Shown: positions 8,932 to 18,801 of the stretch, one piece after another
Layout: every line of letters begins with the position of its first letter
How positions within the stretch are numbered: the first letter of the stretch is position 1
Assembly (NCBI GenBank): GCA_009829735.1
Contig: CM020620.1
Span: forward strand, 23,100,020-23,164,019
Origin: Pyropia yezoensis
Taxonomy: Eukaryota; Rhodophyta; Bangiophyceae; Bangiales; Bangiaceae
Length of the DNA stretch: 64,000 nt
Direction of reading: 5' to 3'
Made by a program: the position numbers and the translations under genes
Notes under the pieces: model-generated
Database searches by the model: none
Told to the model about the DNA's origin: nothing
What the model saw: the letters and a program-made list of their open reading frames with translations, nothing else

Positions 8932-11115
8932 ATGTCTACCCAAGAGACGGGGAACGTTCAAGATGACGGATCGGCGTCGACGCCGACTCCGGAGGTGACT
9001 ACGGGAACCGGGATCGGGAACCCGATCGATAACATTGAGACGCCATTGCTTTCCGGTGCCGGATCGACGTTTGGCACGGCTCGGACGGCAGGAGGCGGGG
9101 GCCCGCCTCAACTGTCGTCGACCGACCTCACTCCGCCGCCTCCTTCACCAGGGGATTCCCTGATGGCATCATTGGCCCGCATCGAGGCCCGGTTTTCCGG
9201 TCTCGACGCCCGTCAAGATCGGACGGAGGACGCAATGGCAGTGTTGATGTCAACACGGCACACGACGGGACCCCGTCGTGTTCCTCCCACACCGGTACGG
9301 TTCGAACCGGCCGGACTACTTTCGGAGTCCACCAGGGTCAATCCCGGGGTCGCTACTCCTGGACAACCCCCGGACACAATGGGATATGGGTCCGACTCGT
9401 CGGCAGAGTTGGAACGGAGTCACACGGAAAGATACGCTCGGAGCACCCGAAGCGGACTCCGCGGACACGACCCGGCGGATACGTACGCCGGGGGAGAGTC
9501 GGTTATTGGGGGAGGGGGTACCCTCTCGCAGTACCCCCACGACGAAGGAGGCCAGGCAACTCGGGTTCCCGAGGTGCCGACGCCTGAAGTACCATCTTCA
9601 GTGGTGGAAGCTATGACCGCGCAGGTAACTGCGAGCCTACTGAGGCGGATGGAGTCCGATGAGTTCGCTCACCAACTGGCTAAGCGACTGGATATCCAGG
9701 ACGCTGACACGGAGATCGTCAACGAGGTCTTCCGGTCGGTTCTTACTCCGGAACGTTATCGCTTGGAGGACCGCTCTACCACCGTATCGGAATCGATGCG
9801 TAATACGTCGCATCGGGCGATCCGCTCTATGCAGACCCTTATGAAGGGAGTCCCTATGTTCGGGGGGCCGAACGGACGCCCGTTGGCAGTCATCGACTTC
9901 TTGACTAGCTTCAAGGCAGCCGCAGACAAGGCGCTCGTTAACGAGGGGCTGGCCCTGGAGATCCTCCCGTTCTTTGTTGATGAACGGGTGCGAGGCATTC
10001 TTCGCCAGGCATCCCCGATGCCGGGAATGAGGGTCGCGGCCACCCCCATGGATTACCGTGGGATATTGAAGGAGCTGCTGAGCAGCTACCTCAGTGAGGA
10101 CAAGTGCGAGGACCACTATCGGGCCCTTCGCACTGCCACCGCCCAGTCCTGGGAGGATGAGGAGATGTTTGGACGCCGGATCCAAGAGCTCGACTACGAG
10201 CTGGGGAAGCTCCTCGGAGAAGGGGAGCTACGGGCCATCCTGTTCGCAGGAGTACCCAACTACGTGCGGATATCCGCACGGGGCGCCAACACGGCACGGA
10301 CGAACTTCAGTCGACTGATGCATATGTGCAAGTCCCTAGGGGACGCCTACCGGGTTCTACACCCGGAGTGTGCCTTGGCCCCGAAGCCCAAGGGTGAGGG
10401 AGGCAAGCCCAGTCTTACCCCGGTACCGAGGCAAGAGAAGGAGGAACGTAAGGCCGCACCAGTACTGGTGGCGACCGAACATACCCCTATTGGTGAGGAT
10501 GACCCTCTAGTCGACCAACAGGGCCACCTGTTGCTACCGGCGACGCCGGTGATTGATGAACATGGTACGGTAGCGTACATCGCCCCGGCTGGAACCCAGT
10601 TCCAGGTCAACGAAGGAACGGGACGGCGCGTCCCGTATGTGCGGACTACGGGGTACTCCCCGGTGACGGGTGACCCTCACCAACCCTTGCCAACATGGGC
10701 GGTGCGCACGGAGGCACCTCCGCAGATTGCGGGCCGACCCAACCGGTTGGGGGAGTCCATGTTCCGGTTGACCCAAGGACCCAAGGCCTACCAGGGAGCA
10801 GGCACTCGGGCGCCCGAGGGAGGCAACCGTAGCTACGGGGCTACCCCTATGCGAACTCAAGGGGGGACCGGCACGTCCGGGTGTATGTTGTGTGGGGATC
10901 CCCAGCACTGGGTGTCTTCCTGCCCACTCATCCCCGAGGAGTCTCGGCGGGCAGCGGCGCAACGCAAGGCATCCACCGGGGGGTATCCCGCCCGAGCACC
11001 CGGACCCGCACCGGGTAGGCAGCCAGCTCCAGGTGGAGTACTGGCCGTCGAGGGGGCACCTCCTCAGCCGGATGTCCCGGCGGACAGCACCCTACCAAGG
11101 GCGGGAAACGAGTAA
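8932..11115 (+). CDS. Element C gag polyprotein (727 aa)
   Basis: The ORF starts at ATG 8932 (six bases into a frame that opens with GTG). The first 220 residues are Pro/Thr/Gly-rich and disordered. A capsid-like region follows (about 230-480, including VIDFLTSFKAAADKAL and LLSSYLSEDKCEDHY), then a second flexible region. A CX2CX4HX4C zinc knuckle (CMLCGDPQHWVSSC) lies near residue 650. Gag would assemble the particle and bind element RNA. The stop TAA at 11113-11115 is followed eight bases later by the pol ATG in another frame. Confidence 0.92.
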   Translation: MSTQETGNVQDDGSASTPTPEVTTGTGIGNPIDNIETPLLSGAGSTFGTARTAGGGGPPQLSSTDLTPPPPSPGDSLMASLARIEARFSGLDARQDRTEDAMAVLMSTRHTTGPRRVPPTPVRFEPAGLLSESTRVNPGVATPGQPPDTMGYGSDSSAELERSHTERYARSTRSGLRGHDPADTYAGGESVIGGGGTLSQYPHDEGGQATRVPEVPTPEVPSSVVEAMTAQVTASLLRRMESDEFAHQLAKRLDIQDADTEIVNEVFRSVLTPERYRLEDRSTTVSESMRNTSHRAIRSMQTLMKGVPMFGGPNGRPLAVIDFLTSFKAAADKALVNEGLALEILPFFVDERVRGILRQASPMPGMRVAATPMDYRGILKELLSSYLSEDKCEDHYRALRTATAQSWEDEEMFGRRIQELDYELGKLLGEGELRAILFAGVPNYVRISARGANTARTNFSRLMHMCKSLGDAYRVLHPECALAPKPKGEGGKPSLTPVPRQEKEERKAAPVLVATEHTPIGEDDPLVDQQGHLLLPATPVIDEHGTVAYIAPAGTQFQVNEGTGRRVPYVRTTGYSPVTGDPHQPLPTWAVRTEAPPQIAGRPNRLGESMFRLTQGPKAYQGAGTRAPEGGNRSYGATPMRTQGGTGTSGCMLCGDPQHWVSSCPLIPEESRRAAAQRKASTGGYPARAPGPAPGRQPAPGGVLAVEGAPPQPDVPADSTLPRAGNE

Positions 11116-11123
11116 GAGGAAGG

Positions 11124-14100
11124 ATGACCGGGGGGCGCTGGGGTTACCCAAGCAAGCCACCCCGGAGTACCGCGGGGAAAGCCCCACGGAGAGCGCGGTT
11201 GAGCCGACGCCGCATCAACCCCCGGGTACACCTTCCGGCCCCGACGACACGGCGTCAGGGGATTGATGACCAACCTCCAAGGTTGGGAGGAGAGGACGGG
11301 AAGCCCCGTCACGTTGAACCAGACAAGGGCCCTGTTCAGGTTGCCCGAGCTACACCGGATATCGGTGTAGGACATGTGTTGTTTACCTTGGAGAACTTCA
11401 AGGTATCAGCCACACTGGGGGTTGACCCCCAGTCGACACGATCGTACTACCCTGTACTGGACACAGGGGCTGGACCCAACCTTATCCGGAAGGATACCCT
11501 CCCGGACAAGTGGCTTCCACGAGTCAGAGTGACTCGGGGACCCACCATCAAGGACGCGAATGGTCGACTCATTCGTACGACCGCAGCGATGTCGCTGCAG
11601 GTTACCATCGGGGATCTCACCACGGAAGTTGACTTCCTGGTATGTGAAACGCTATCGGTGCCCTGCATACTGGGGTGCACCTTCATCAACGTTCACGTTG
11701 ATGCAATCCGGCCAGGCCGGAGGACCGTCGAGCTTCAAGAAGCCGACGGGACGAAGCGAGGACACACGGCTATCGTCAGGGACCTGACGCTACAAGCAAG
11801 CCACGTTAACGTGGCTGAGGTGTACGCAAGCGTCGAGCCGAAGACACTTCGGTTGGCCAAGCGAACTCGCTTTGAGCCGTTGTCAGAGACAGTCCTCCCG
11901 GTTAACTGCGACCTCGCAGGCATCTGCAGAGTCCAGTCCAACCTACGGACGTACAAGCGCCATGGGTTGACCATGGCCAACGGTCTCATAGACCTCCCAG
12001 CAGGAGGGTCGTCCCTCCTAGTGATGGCGAACTATCGCCGTAAGGCAGTCACCCTCCCGAAGGGAACTATCCTCGGGATTGCCGAACTCTACGAAGGAGA
12101 TATCCTTACCCCTGATAAGGAAGGTCAAGTGGAACCACTTGAAGTACTGGCGGTCGCCGAGACCACCGAGCGACAGCAACCCGATGACGGGAAGCCTAAC
12201 CCATCGGCGGCTCCGGCGGACCTGCCGCCAAAGGACCAAGAGGCCTTGAAGGCACTGGCCGAGGCTGACCTCGACCACCTTCCCCCTTCGGTAGCCGAAG
12301 GGGTACGACGGATGCTAAGAAAGCATGACGTTATGTGGACAGGCGGGGCCTTGGGGACCATTGGGGCAACCCAACATCGTATAGACCTGGTACCAGGCGC
12401 ACGACCCGCCCGCTCACAACCGCACCGAGCGGGACCTATGCAACGAGAGATCGTTGATGGAGAAGTGAAGAGGATGAGTGAAGCTAAGGTGATCCGACCT
12501 TCGATGTCGGAGTGGGGTGCCCCAGTCGTTATTGTGCCGAAGAAGGATCAAACCCCTCGGTTTTGCATCGATTATCGACGCCTCAACTTAGTTACCAAGA
12601 AGGACTCATACCCTTTACCAAGGATGGATGAGTGCATCGACTCCCTGGGGGAGGCTACGGTGTTTACCACCATCGACTGCAATGCCGGATACTGGCAGAT
12701 CCCGGTGGCGGACGAGGATATCCCCAAGACGGCATTCGTCTGTCACAGTGGAGTGTACGAGTTCCTAAGGATGCCCTTCGGATTGTCCAACGCCCCCGCT
12801 ACATTCCAGCGGGCTATCGACATCATACTGTCGGGGGTGAAGTGGCGTAACTGCCTAGTGTACCTCGATGACGTCATCGTCTTCTCGCGTAACATGGATG
12901 ACCATGTACAACATGTTGACGAGGTACTCACCCTCTGGAGGAACGCCGGGGTAACCCTGCGTCTGAAGAAGTGCGCCTTCTTCCAACAGACGGTCGAGTA
13001 TCTGGGCCACCAGATAACCCCTGGTAAACTAGGGGTACTCGAAGCCACTACCCGGGCACTCCGGGATGCCCGGTTCCCTAACACCCAGACACAGCTCAAG
13101 AGCTTCCTGGGAATGTGCAATGTATACCGACGGTTCGTCAAGGACTTCGCTCGGATAGCTAAACCGTTAACGGTTCTTACGAGCAGTACCTTACCCAAGG
13201 TACTCCAACCCCCTTCGCCTAGCGAAGAGGAGGCATTCGAGTCGCTGAAGCGAGCCCTACTAGCCCCACCCGTCCTTGCGTTACCGCATAGACGGGGTAC
13301 CTTCGTCATCGATGTCGATGCGTGTGATACACAAGTGGGATGCACCCTGTTACAGGGAGAGACGTTGATAGGTACCGACAACGTTATCCCGGACCTACGT
13401 CCGGTAGGGTACTTCAGCCGGACACTCAACCCGGCTGAGCGGAACTATAGTGCCACCGAGCGTGAATGCCTCGGAGTTATATGGGCAGTGCAACTGCTCC
13501 GTCCATACCTAGAGGGCTCCAGGTTCATCGTGAGGTCCGACCACGAACCCCTACGATGGCTCCTCAACCTTGGTGACAAGGATTCCGATAGCCATGGGAG
13601 GCTAGCCCGATGGAGGCTGAAGATGGCCGAGCACGACTACCGCACGGTGTATAAGGCTGGGTCAACCCACCACCTCGGAGACGCGTTGTCTCGACTCGAC
13701 ACCCCGAGCGGGGATACCCGCCCGGTGGACGAGGACATCCCGGTGGTACCGGTGTGCATGGTGGGTAATGCTACCCAGGGCATGGCTGACCATACCATGG
13801 CACAACTTGCGTGCCCATTGACCCTCGCGGACTTCCGCGAGGCACAGGCCAACGACGATGACTGTAGACGTCATCGTGCTAACCTCCTGGCCGGTACGGC
13901 CGGCATCTTCTCCGAGAACGAAGACGGACTCATATACCGGCGGGCACCCGCCGATGGACGACATCAAGTCGTGGTTCCCGTGTCCTTACGGCAAGCCGTC
14001 ATGAAACGAGAACATGAGAACCCTACAGCCGGACACCCGGGGGGTTCACGTATGTTCGCAGCAATGCGAAGGTTCTTCTACTGGCCAGCAATGGCCGTCG

Positions 14101-15290
14101 ACGTGGTCGACCACGTAAGGGGATGCCACCCCTGTGCACGTAACCGCATGAGTCTACATAGGCGGGCGTCTGCCATGAAGCTATTCCCACCTGATGGGCC
14201 CAACGAGCAAGTCGCTATCGACATACTCGGGCCACTTCCGATAACGGAAGAAGGGAACAGGTACATCCTGGTCATGTCTGACCGCTTCACTAAGCTGTCA
14301 AGAGCGGCAGCCATCCCGAATGATACAGCATACACGATCATGAACGCAGTGGTTGACCACTGGATCAGTGCATACGGAGTCATGAAGCAACTCCTCTCCG
14401 ATAACGGAGCAAACCTTACGTCGGCATTCTGCACTAAGGTCCTGGGCATGTTCGGTATCGAACCACGTCGGGCATCCGACTACCACCCGCAGTCCAACGG
14501 GCAGGTGGAGCGGTTCAACCGCACCATCGTAAAGATGCTACAGTGCTACGTGGCCGAGCACACGAACACTTGGGACAGGCTTCTGTCCGTACTCACCCTG
14601 GCATACAATGCCAGGCCACATCGGAGCACAAACATTGCTCCGCTGGAGTGGGTCATGCCACTAGGCGTCGGTAACTTGACGCTGCCACCCGGCAGGTGCA
14701 CTCGGTATGATACACCGAAGGGCCGACCCGCCGAACGCATCCACCTAGCTTGGTTGGCCAAGCTATCGTGGATGATTCCTAAGCTAAAGGGTGCCCTTGA
14801 CAGAACACAACTTCGATATAAGAAGAACTTCGACGCCCGACTACGGGTGCGCAACGCAACCCTGGTAACAGGTGACTGGGTCTATATCAGACACCAGAAG
14901 TTCCGAGGGAACAAGCTTATGCAACCGGTCAAGGGACCGTACCAGATCCTCCACAGAGATGACCACTCTGTTATCTTACACTCCGATACGGAGATCCAAC
15001 GCATCAGTATGAATGATGTCACACCTGCTCCGAAGCCGGAACAGCCTCAGCCGGTACCGGCTGGGTTTCTACATGAAGCTCTTACAACTCACCGGGCAGA
15101 TGACCCGGTGGGACCGGATGGGATTCCATACCAAGTAGAGAGCGTGGTCGGACACACCGACCCGGACCTACCAGGACCCTGGTACGTCAAGGTTATGTGG
15201 GTCGGATACGACTCACCCACCTGGGAACAGGCGGCAAATATACCCCGCCAACTCCTCATGCCTTACATGAAGCGACGACGCCTACTGTAA
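11124..15290 (+). CDS. Element C Pol: protease, reverse transcriptase, RNase H, integrase, chromodomain (1388 aa)
   Basis: This is a full-length Ty3/gypsy Pol. Aspartic protease has DTGAGP at residue 113. Reverse transcriptase has FCIDYRRLN, a TTIDCNAGYWQI motif and the YLDD box (Asp 582/583). RNase H begins near 725 (VIDVDACDTQVGC) and ends with the DALSRL type motif. Integrase has a zinc-binding HHCC domain (CHPCARNR) and a catalytic triad Asp1033, Asp1093, Glu1129, spaced as DD35E. The last 50 residues (from about 1336) form a chromodomain (YVKVMWVGYDSPTWEQ), the hallmark of chromoviruses, which target integration to marked chromatin. All catalytic residues are present. ATG at 11124 lies eight bases after the gag stop. 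Confidence 0.95.
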   Translation: MTGGRWGYPSKPPRSTAGKAPRRARLSRRRINPRVHLPAPTTRRQGIDDQPPRLGGEDGKPRHVEPDKGPVQVARATPDIGVGHVLFTLENFKVSATLGVDPQSTRSYYPVLDTGAGPNLIRKDTLPDKWLPRVRVTRGPTIKDANGRLIRTTAAMSLQVTIGDLTTEVDFLVCETLSVPCILGCTFINVHVDAIRPGRRTVELQEADGTKRGHTAIVRDLTLQASHVNVAEVYASVEPKTLRLAKRTRFEPLSETVLPVNCDLAGICRVQSNLRTYKRHGLTMANGLIDLPAGGSSLLVMANYRRKAVTLPKGTILGIAELYEGDILTPDKEGQVEPLEVLAVAETTERQQPDDGKPNPSAAPADLPPKDQEALKALAEADLDHLPPSVAEGVRRMLRKHDVMWTGGALGTIGATQHRIDLVPGARPARSQPHRAGPMQREIVDGEVKRMSEAKVIRPSMSEWGAPVVIVPKKDQTPRFCIDYRRLNLVTKKDSYPLPRMDECIDSLGEATVFTTIDCNAGYWQIPVADEDIPKTAFVCHSGVYEFLRMPFGLSNAPATFQRAIDIILSGVKWRNCLVYLDDVIVFSRNMDDHVQHVDEVLTLWRNAGVTLRLKKCAFFQQTVEYLGHQITPGKLGVLEATTRALRDARFPNTQTQLKSFLGMCNVYRRFVKDFARIAKPLTVLTSSTLPKVLQPPSPSEEEAFESLKRALLAPPVLALPHRRGTFVIDVDACDTQVGCTLLQGETLIGTDNVIPDLRPVGYFSRTLNPAERNYSATERECLGVIWAVQLLRPYLEGSRFIVRSDHEPLRWLLNLGDKDSDSHGRLARWRLKMAEHDYRTVYKAGSTHHLGDALSRLDTPSGDTRPVDEDIPVVPVCMVGNATQGMADHTMAQLACPLTLADFREAQANDDDCRRHRANLLAGTAGIFSENEDGLIYRRAPADGRHQVVVPVSLRQAVMKREHENPTAGHPGGSRMFAAMRRFFYWPAMAVDVVDHVRGCHPCARNRMSLHRRASAMKLFPPDGPNEQVAIDILGPLPITEEGNRYILVMSDRFTKLSRAAAIPNDTAYTIMNAVVDHWISAYGVMKQLLSDNGANLTSAFCTKVLGMFGIEPRRASDYHPQSNGQVERFNRTIVKMLQCYVAEHTNTWDRLLSVLTLAYNARPHRSTNIAPLEWVMPLGVGNLTLPPGRCTRYDTPKGRPAERIHLAWLAKLSWMIPKLKGALDRTQLRYKKNFDARLRVRNATLVTGDWVYIRHQKFRGNKLMQPVKGPYQILHRDDHSVILHSDTEIQRISMNDVTPAPKPEQPQPVPAGFLHEALTTHRADDPVGPDGIPYQVESVVGHTDPDLPGPWYVKVMWVGYDSPTWEQAANIPRQLLMPYMKRRRLL

Positions 15291-15369
15291 CAACCCAACC
15301 GACACCGACTTCGGCTGTTGGGGGGTGAGGCTTATACCTACAAAGTAGGGTGTGACGTGGTTACGGCAG

Positions 15370-15457
15370 ACTTAGGTTTCTAAGTCAAATCAGACTTAGG
15401 TTTCTAAGTCGAACCAAGCTTAGGTAACTAAGTAGAGCTAAGCTTAGGTAACTAAGT
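15370..15457 (+). repeat. Four 24-bp tandem units, each with a 16-base hairpin
   Basis: Palindromes at 15370-15385, 15394-15409, 15418-15433 and 15442-15457 start exactly 24 bases apart. The first two are acttaggtttctaagt (6-bp stem, 4-base loop) and the last two gcttaggtaactaagt (5-bp stem plus a G-T pair). They lie just past the pol stop, where pol and the antisense ORF converge. Termination, polyadenylation or protein binding are possible roles; none is shown. Confidence 0.9.
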
Positions 15458-15534
15458 AAAACCTGAACCTTAATAAGTTAACTTAAAGGTAAAGGCTAAC
15501 TCCGATAATATCGAAGTAACTAGGGAGCTTACAC

Positions 15535-15586
15535 GGGAGGATGACCTCCCCAAGCCAAGACACAAAGTGAGGGAGGATAACCTCCC
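15535..15586 (+). repeat. Pair of GC-rich hairpins with 4-base loops
   Basis: The sequence gggagg-atga-cctccc (15535-15550) recurs as gggagg-ataa-cctccc (15571-15586), 36 bases later. Each can fold as a 6-bp stem with a 4-base loop, the same geometry as the upstream array. They are the last clear structures before the 3' end of the antisense ORF. Confidence 0.85.
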
Positions 15587-15768
15587 CAAGCATGAACCAA
15601 CCGGAAGAAGTTGGACGGGAGGCAAGGCACCACTGAGCCAGAAGGGGTACTCCCCAGGGCAGCAAACAGAGGCAAGCAATGCCCCCAAAGGGGATGAGTT
15701 TATACTCACTACTACCCGGCTACCATAAGGGTTGCCGGAGCCCTCTCCCGCACAAACAATAGCACTCC

Positions 15769-18216
15769 TCAGTGGGTAGACCCACTGCCCGAGGGAGGCC
15801 ACTCACGCGTAAGCGCGTAGACCTCCGTGCTCCACCGGTCGGCAACGTCACGACGGTCGACCACCCGAGTTACCTCGGTGCATAGCTGGACGAGGGTGCT
15901 GCGGCCAGCCTCCACGTCCTCCAGAGCTTTCTGGAGGCGGTCCAGCACGCCACCGAAGCAACGCGCTGACCCAACCAGCGCAGCACCTGGGGGGATATCC
16001 CCCCAGCTAACAGAGAGACCCCCACGCATTGCGCGGGTAACAAGGGCGTCAACGCCCTCATACCAGAGACGGGGACCCCCATCATGTAGGACAGGGGCGG
16101 GAGGTGACACTGGCGCAGCCAGAGGAGCCACAGGAGCCGACACGGCTACCACCGGAGCCGGTGGCACCTGATACGAGGCCCGGTAGGACCCTACCGAAGG
16201 GGCTCCACCGTAACCACGGCGGTACTCCGCCCGACGACGGGACACCTCACGCTCCCCACCCACAGAGCCCCACTCTCGGGGACGACGGCCAACCGCCGCC
16301 GGCATCGGATTACCGAACCACGGAGCAAGGACCTGAAGAGGGTCATGGATAACCATGGGAATACCCAGGTCAGCAACAGCCTCGGTGGATGCCCACCCAT
16401 GGCAACTGGGCTCACCAGGCTGAGTACGCCGGACACGCAACGAGTGACGAGGCAAGGGGGAAGCCCCAGCCTGCGGGTCCCGGTACGGGGGAAGGGCCAA
16501 CACCCCAGCCCAGTTCACGGCATCGTGAACAGCCAGCAGGGCTTCGAACTCCCGGGCCAACCCGGTCTTGGCGGCTATCAGATCCACGCCCAACTGCGCG
16601 ATGTGCCGACGGACACCCGTCGGAAGATGAAACAGACGACCCTGCCGGCGGACGGACAGCAAGAAGGATGAAGCCTGCCCGAGGGTAACCTCAAGGGTGA
16701 AGGTACCCTGCAACGGGTGGACCGGTCGCGAGGCCAACACACTCCCGAAGTAGCGAAGACAGGAGCCGGTGTCAAACCGGAAAGCAGGGGCGGGTTCCCA
16801 CCCCTCCTGCCATAGCGGCGGGCGCACGGGAGTGTATACCGGAGCACGACCGTTGCCGGTCTGCAACGCACACGTTATATCCGTGCGGAACGCATCCGCC
16901 ATGACACCATGGTTACGTCGCCAACTCGACGCCGACTTCAACCCCGCCATGGGCGGGTAGGGAGCCGTCAACGACAGATACGGAGGTACCCCCGGGTAGT
17001 AGTCAAAGTCGGGATACCGACCGGTACTGCCCACCGTCTCCCCAAACGCAACCGGCTCCGCCGCCGCCGCAATCCCCCGAGCACTAGCCGGGTAGTCAAT
17101 CTCCCGCGGCAACGCGGGGGCAATCAGGTCGCAGACCCCGAAGTTGGGGTCGATGTAGACCTCACCCCGTCCCACCCGGGTGCGCCAGAGCTGCGCATGC
17201 CGGTCGTCCGGCTGACTCAGGATCCAATGGTGTTCCACCCGGACCGCGTTCGGCTGGTTGACCAGCCGCACCAACTCCCGCTCCCAGCTCGGGTCCACCT
17301 TGACGCGCCGGGAGGACTCTCCACGGGGATGCACCAGGTGGAAGTCCACCCGCATACGCCCATCGGACTCCATCGACTCTTGCACCGTGAGGCCTCGAAC
17401 CCGAGCCACCAAGTCGGACACCGACATGGCGGGTTGACCCGCCGCCACGGCGACGCCGCCACCCAACGGGGCAACCCGGGCAGGACCAGGAAGAATCGGG
17501 GGCGCCGGGGGACGCACCCCCGGCAGAGGGGCCGACGTCGGAGATGGACGAGGCCGAGGAGGAAGAAGAAGGGCGGGCGCCCGCCCGGAGTAACTCCCGG
17601 TGTCAACCGCCATGGGAGAAGGAGCGTCTTGACCGCTCGACACCCGCGGCACCGCAGGTATGGTACCGGCGCCGGCACCACCCGTCGGCGTAGCCCCCGC
17701 CTCGGAAGGGGAAGGCACTTGGACAGCCTCCGGAGCCGGAGCCCTGGCCGTGCGGACACCCGCACCGTCTTGACCCGCCGCACCGGGTGTCGCACCGCCA
17801 CCACCACCCGCGTCAACGTCGGGACTGCCTCGAGGAGTCACCGCCCGGACACCCGGACCACCTTGACCAGCCGGAGTCGGCTGCGGGTCGCCACCTCCGC
17901 CGCAGGGCGGACCATCTTGAGGTAGCTGCGGTGAGCCGGCACCGGCACCAGGCTCCATCCGGGCAGCCGGCAGAGAGGGGGTAGAAGCCGCCACGCGCGG
18001 TTGACCGCCGGGTTGACCTCCGGCCGACGGCACCGTCGCGCCGCTGCACACGGACGACAGTCCTCCGGCCGACAGACGGACGGACACCGCAGGCTCGTCG
18101 TCGTCAGACGAGCTCACCCCGTAACGCGCGGCGTCGGGACCGACAGGCGCGTCGTCCTCCATCTCCTCCCCGATCAGGAGGTCTTCCTCCTCTTCAAGCA
18201 CCTGGGGATAGGACAT
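15769..18216 (-). CDS. Antisense ORF of element C, 815 aa, unknown function
   Basis: This is a long open frame on the opposite strand to gag and pol, filling most of the space between pol and the 3' LTR. The chosen start is ATG 18216 (MSYPQVLEEEEDLLIGEEME); the frame is open a further 94 codons upstream. The first 280 or so residues are acidic, then Pro/Gly/Ala-rich and probably disordered. A globular, normal-looking region follows (about 280-620, for example RVDFHLVHPRGESSRRVKVD, RYPDFDYYPGVPPYLSL, DFGVCDL-type segments). The last 80 residues are predicted helical, possibly coiled coil. No signal peptide, membrane segment, zinc finger or enzyme motif is evident. Extra antisense ORFs are known in some plant Ty3/gypsy elements, but I cannot link this one to any family. 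Confidence 0.65.
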   Translation of the reverse strand: MSYPQVLEEEEDLLIGEEMEDDAPVGPDAARYGVSSSDDDEPAVSVRLSAGGLSSVCSGATVPSAGGQPGGQPRVAASTPSLPAARMEPGAGAGSPQLPQDGPPCGGGGDPQPTPAGQGGPGVRAVTPRGSPDVDAGGGGGATPGAAGQDGAGVRTARAPAPEAVQVPSPSEAGATPTGGAGAGTIPAVPRVSSGQDAPSPMAVDTGSYSGRAPALLLPPRPRPSPTSAPLPGVRPPAPPILPGPARVAPLGGGVAVAAGQPAMSVSDLVARVRGLTVQESMESDGRMRVDFHLVHPRGESSRRVKVDPSWERELVRLVNQPNAVRVEHHWILSQPDDRHAQLWRTRVGRGEVYIDPNFGVCDLIAPALPREIDYPASARGIAAAAEPVAFGETVGSTGRYPDFDYYPGVPPYLSLTAPYPPMAGLKSASSWRRNHGVMADAFRTDITCALQTGNGRAPVYTPVRPPLWQEGWEPAPAFRFDTGSCLRYFGSVLASRPVHPLQGTFTLEVTLGQASSFLLSVRRQGRLFHLPTGVRRHIAQLGVDLIAAKTGLAREFEALLAVHDAVNWAGVLALPPYRDPQAGASPLPRHSLRVRRTQPGEPSCHGWASTEAVADLGIPMVIHDPLQVLAPWFGNPMPAAVGRRPREWGSVGGEREVSRRRAEYRRGYGGAPSVGSYRASYQVPPAPVVAVSAPVAPLAAPVSPPAPVLHDGGPRLWYEGVDALVTRAMRGGLSVSWGDIPPGAALVGSARCFGGVLDRLQKALEDVEAGRSTLVQLCTEVTRVVDRRDVADRWSTEVYALTREWPPSGSGSTH

Positions 18217-18801
18217 GTTAACGGGTGCAGAGTCCCCCGCGCCCACAAGCCGTCGACGGCTACGACCCGGTACGGTGGGATAACCGGGACGAGCCAGGGA
18301 AGCGCAGGCACCCGCGCTTATGACCACAAACGGCCACGAGCAGCGCCACAAACACGCGGGTCGACCCACGCCGCACGGGGCTACGAACGCGCCCCACCCA
18401 GGCACCTGGGCGGGACGGGGCCACCCCCACACACGGGGTAAGCAAGGGGGGTCACCCCCAACCGCCCCCGCGCAACGCGGGCAGCCCCCGCCCCCCACTC
18501 AATCGTCCACACGAGAGGGACCCCCCTACCACCAGGCACCTGGTGGCGGATCCGCTTGCACCACCCCTCGGAAAGGGGGGTCGTGAACAAAAACCCGCAT
18601 CGGGAAATTAACGGTCCGGAAAACGGATCGTGTGTGTACCACACAAAGGGGGGCACCCCCCTCGGACAACCTCGAAAAGGGGTGTCTGTCGCGACGGGGC
18701 GCAAAGCCCCACCCGACGGGTAAACAGTCACGCGACCCACTTACATTCGGTAACCCGAATGCAACTCGACCCGAGGACGGGCCGAATCTAAGGGGGGGAT
18801 A
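18217..18801 (+). other. Element C 3' untranslated region with polypurine tract
   Basis: About 585 bases lie between the antisense ORF start and the 3' LTR. The purine run aaggggggga (18790-18799) just before the LTR is the probable primer for plus-strand DNA synthesis. Any antisense promoter for the 815-codon ORF should lie here or in the LTR; I see no TATA box that I would defend. Confidence 0.6.

Noticed and set aside
9295..9310. ggttcgaacc resembling the T-arm of a tRNA gene
   Set aside because: It lies inside element C gag and no acceptor stem or anticodon arm could be found around it. I found no tRNA or rRNA gene in the window.
15370..15457. 24-base tandem units as a CRISPR array
   Set aside because: There are no variable spacers; the units are contiguous repeats inside a eukaryotic retrotransposon.
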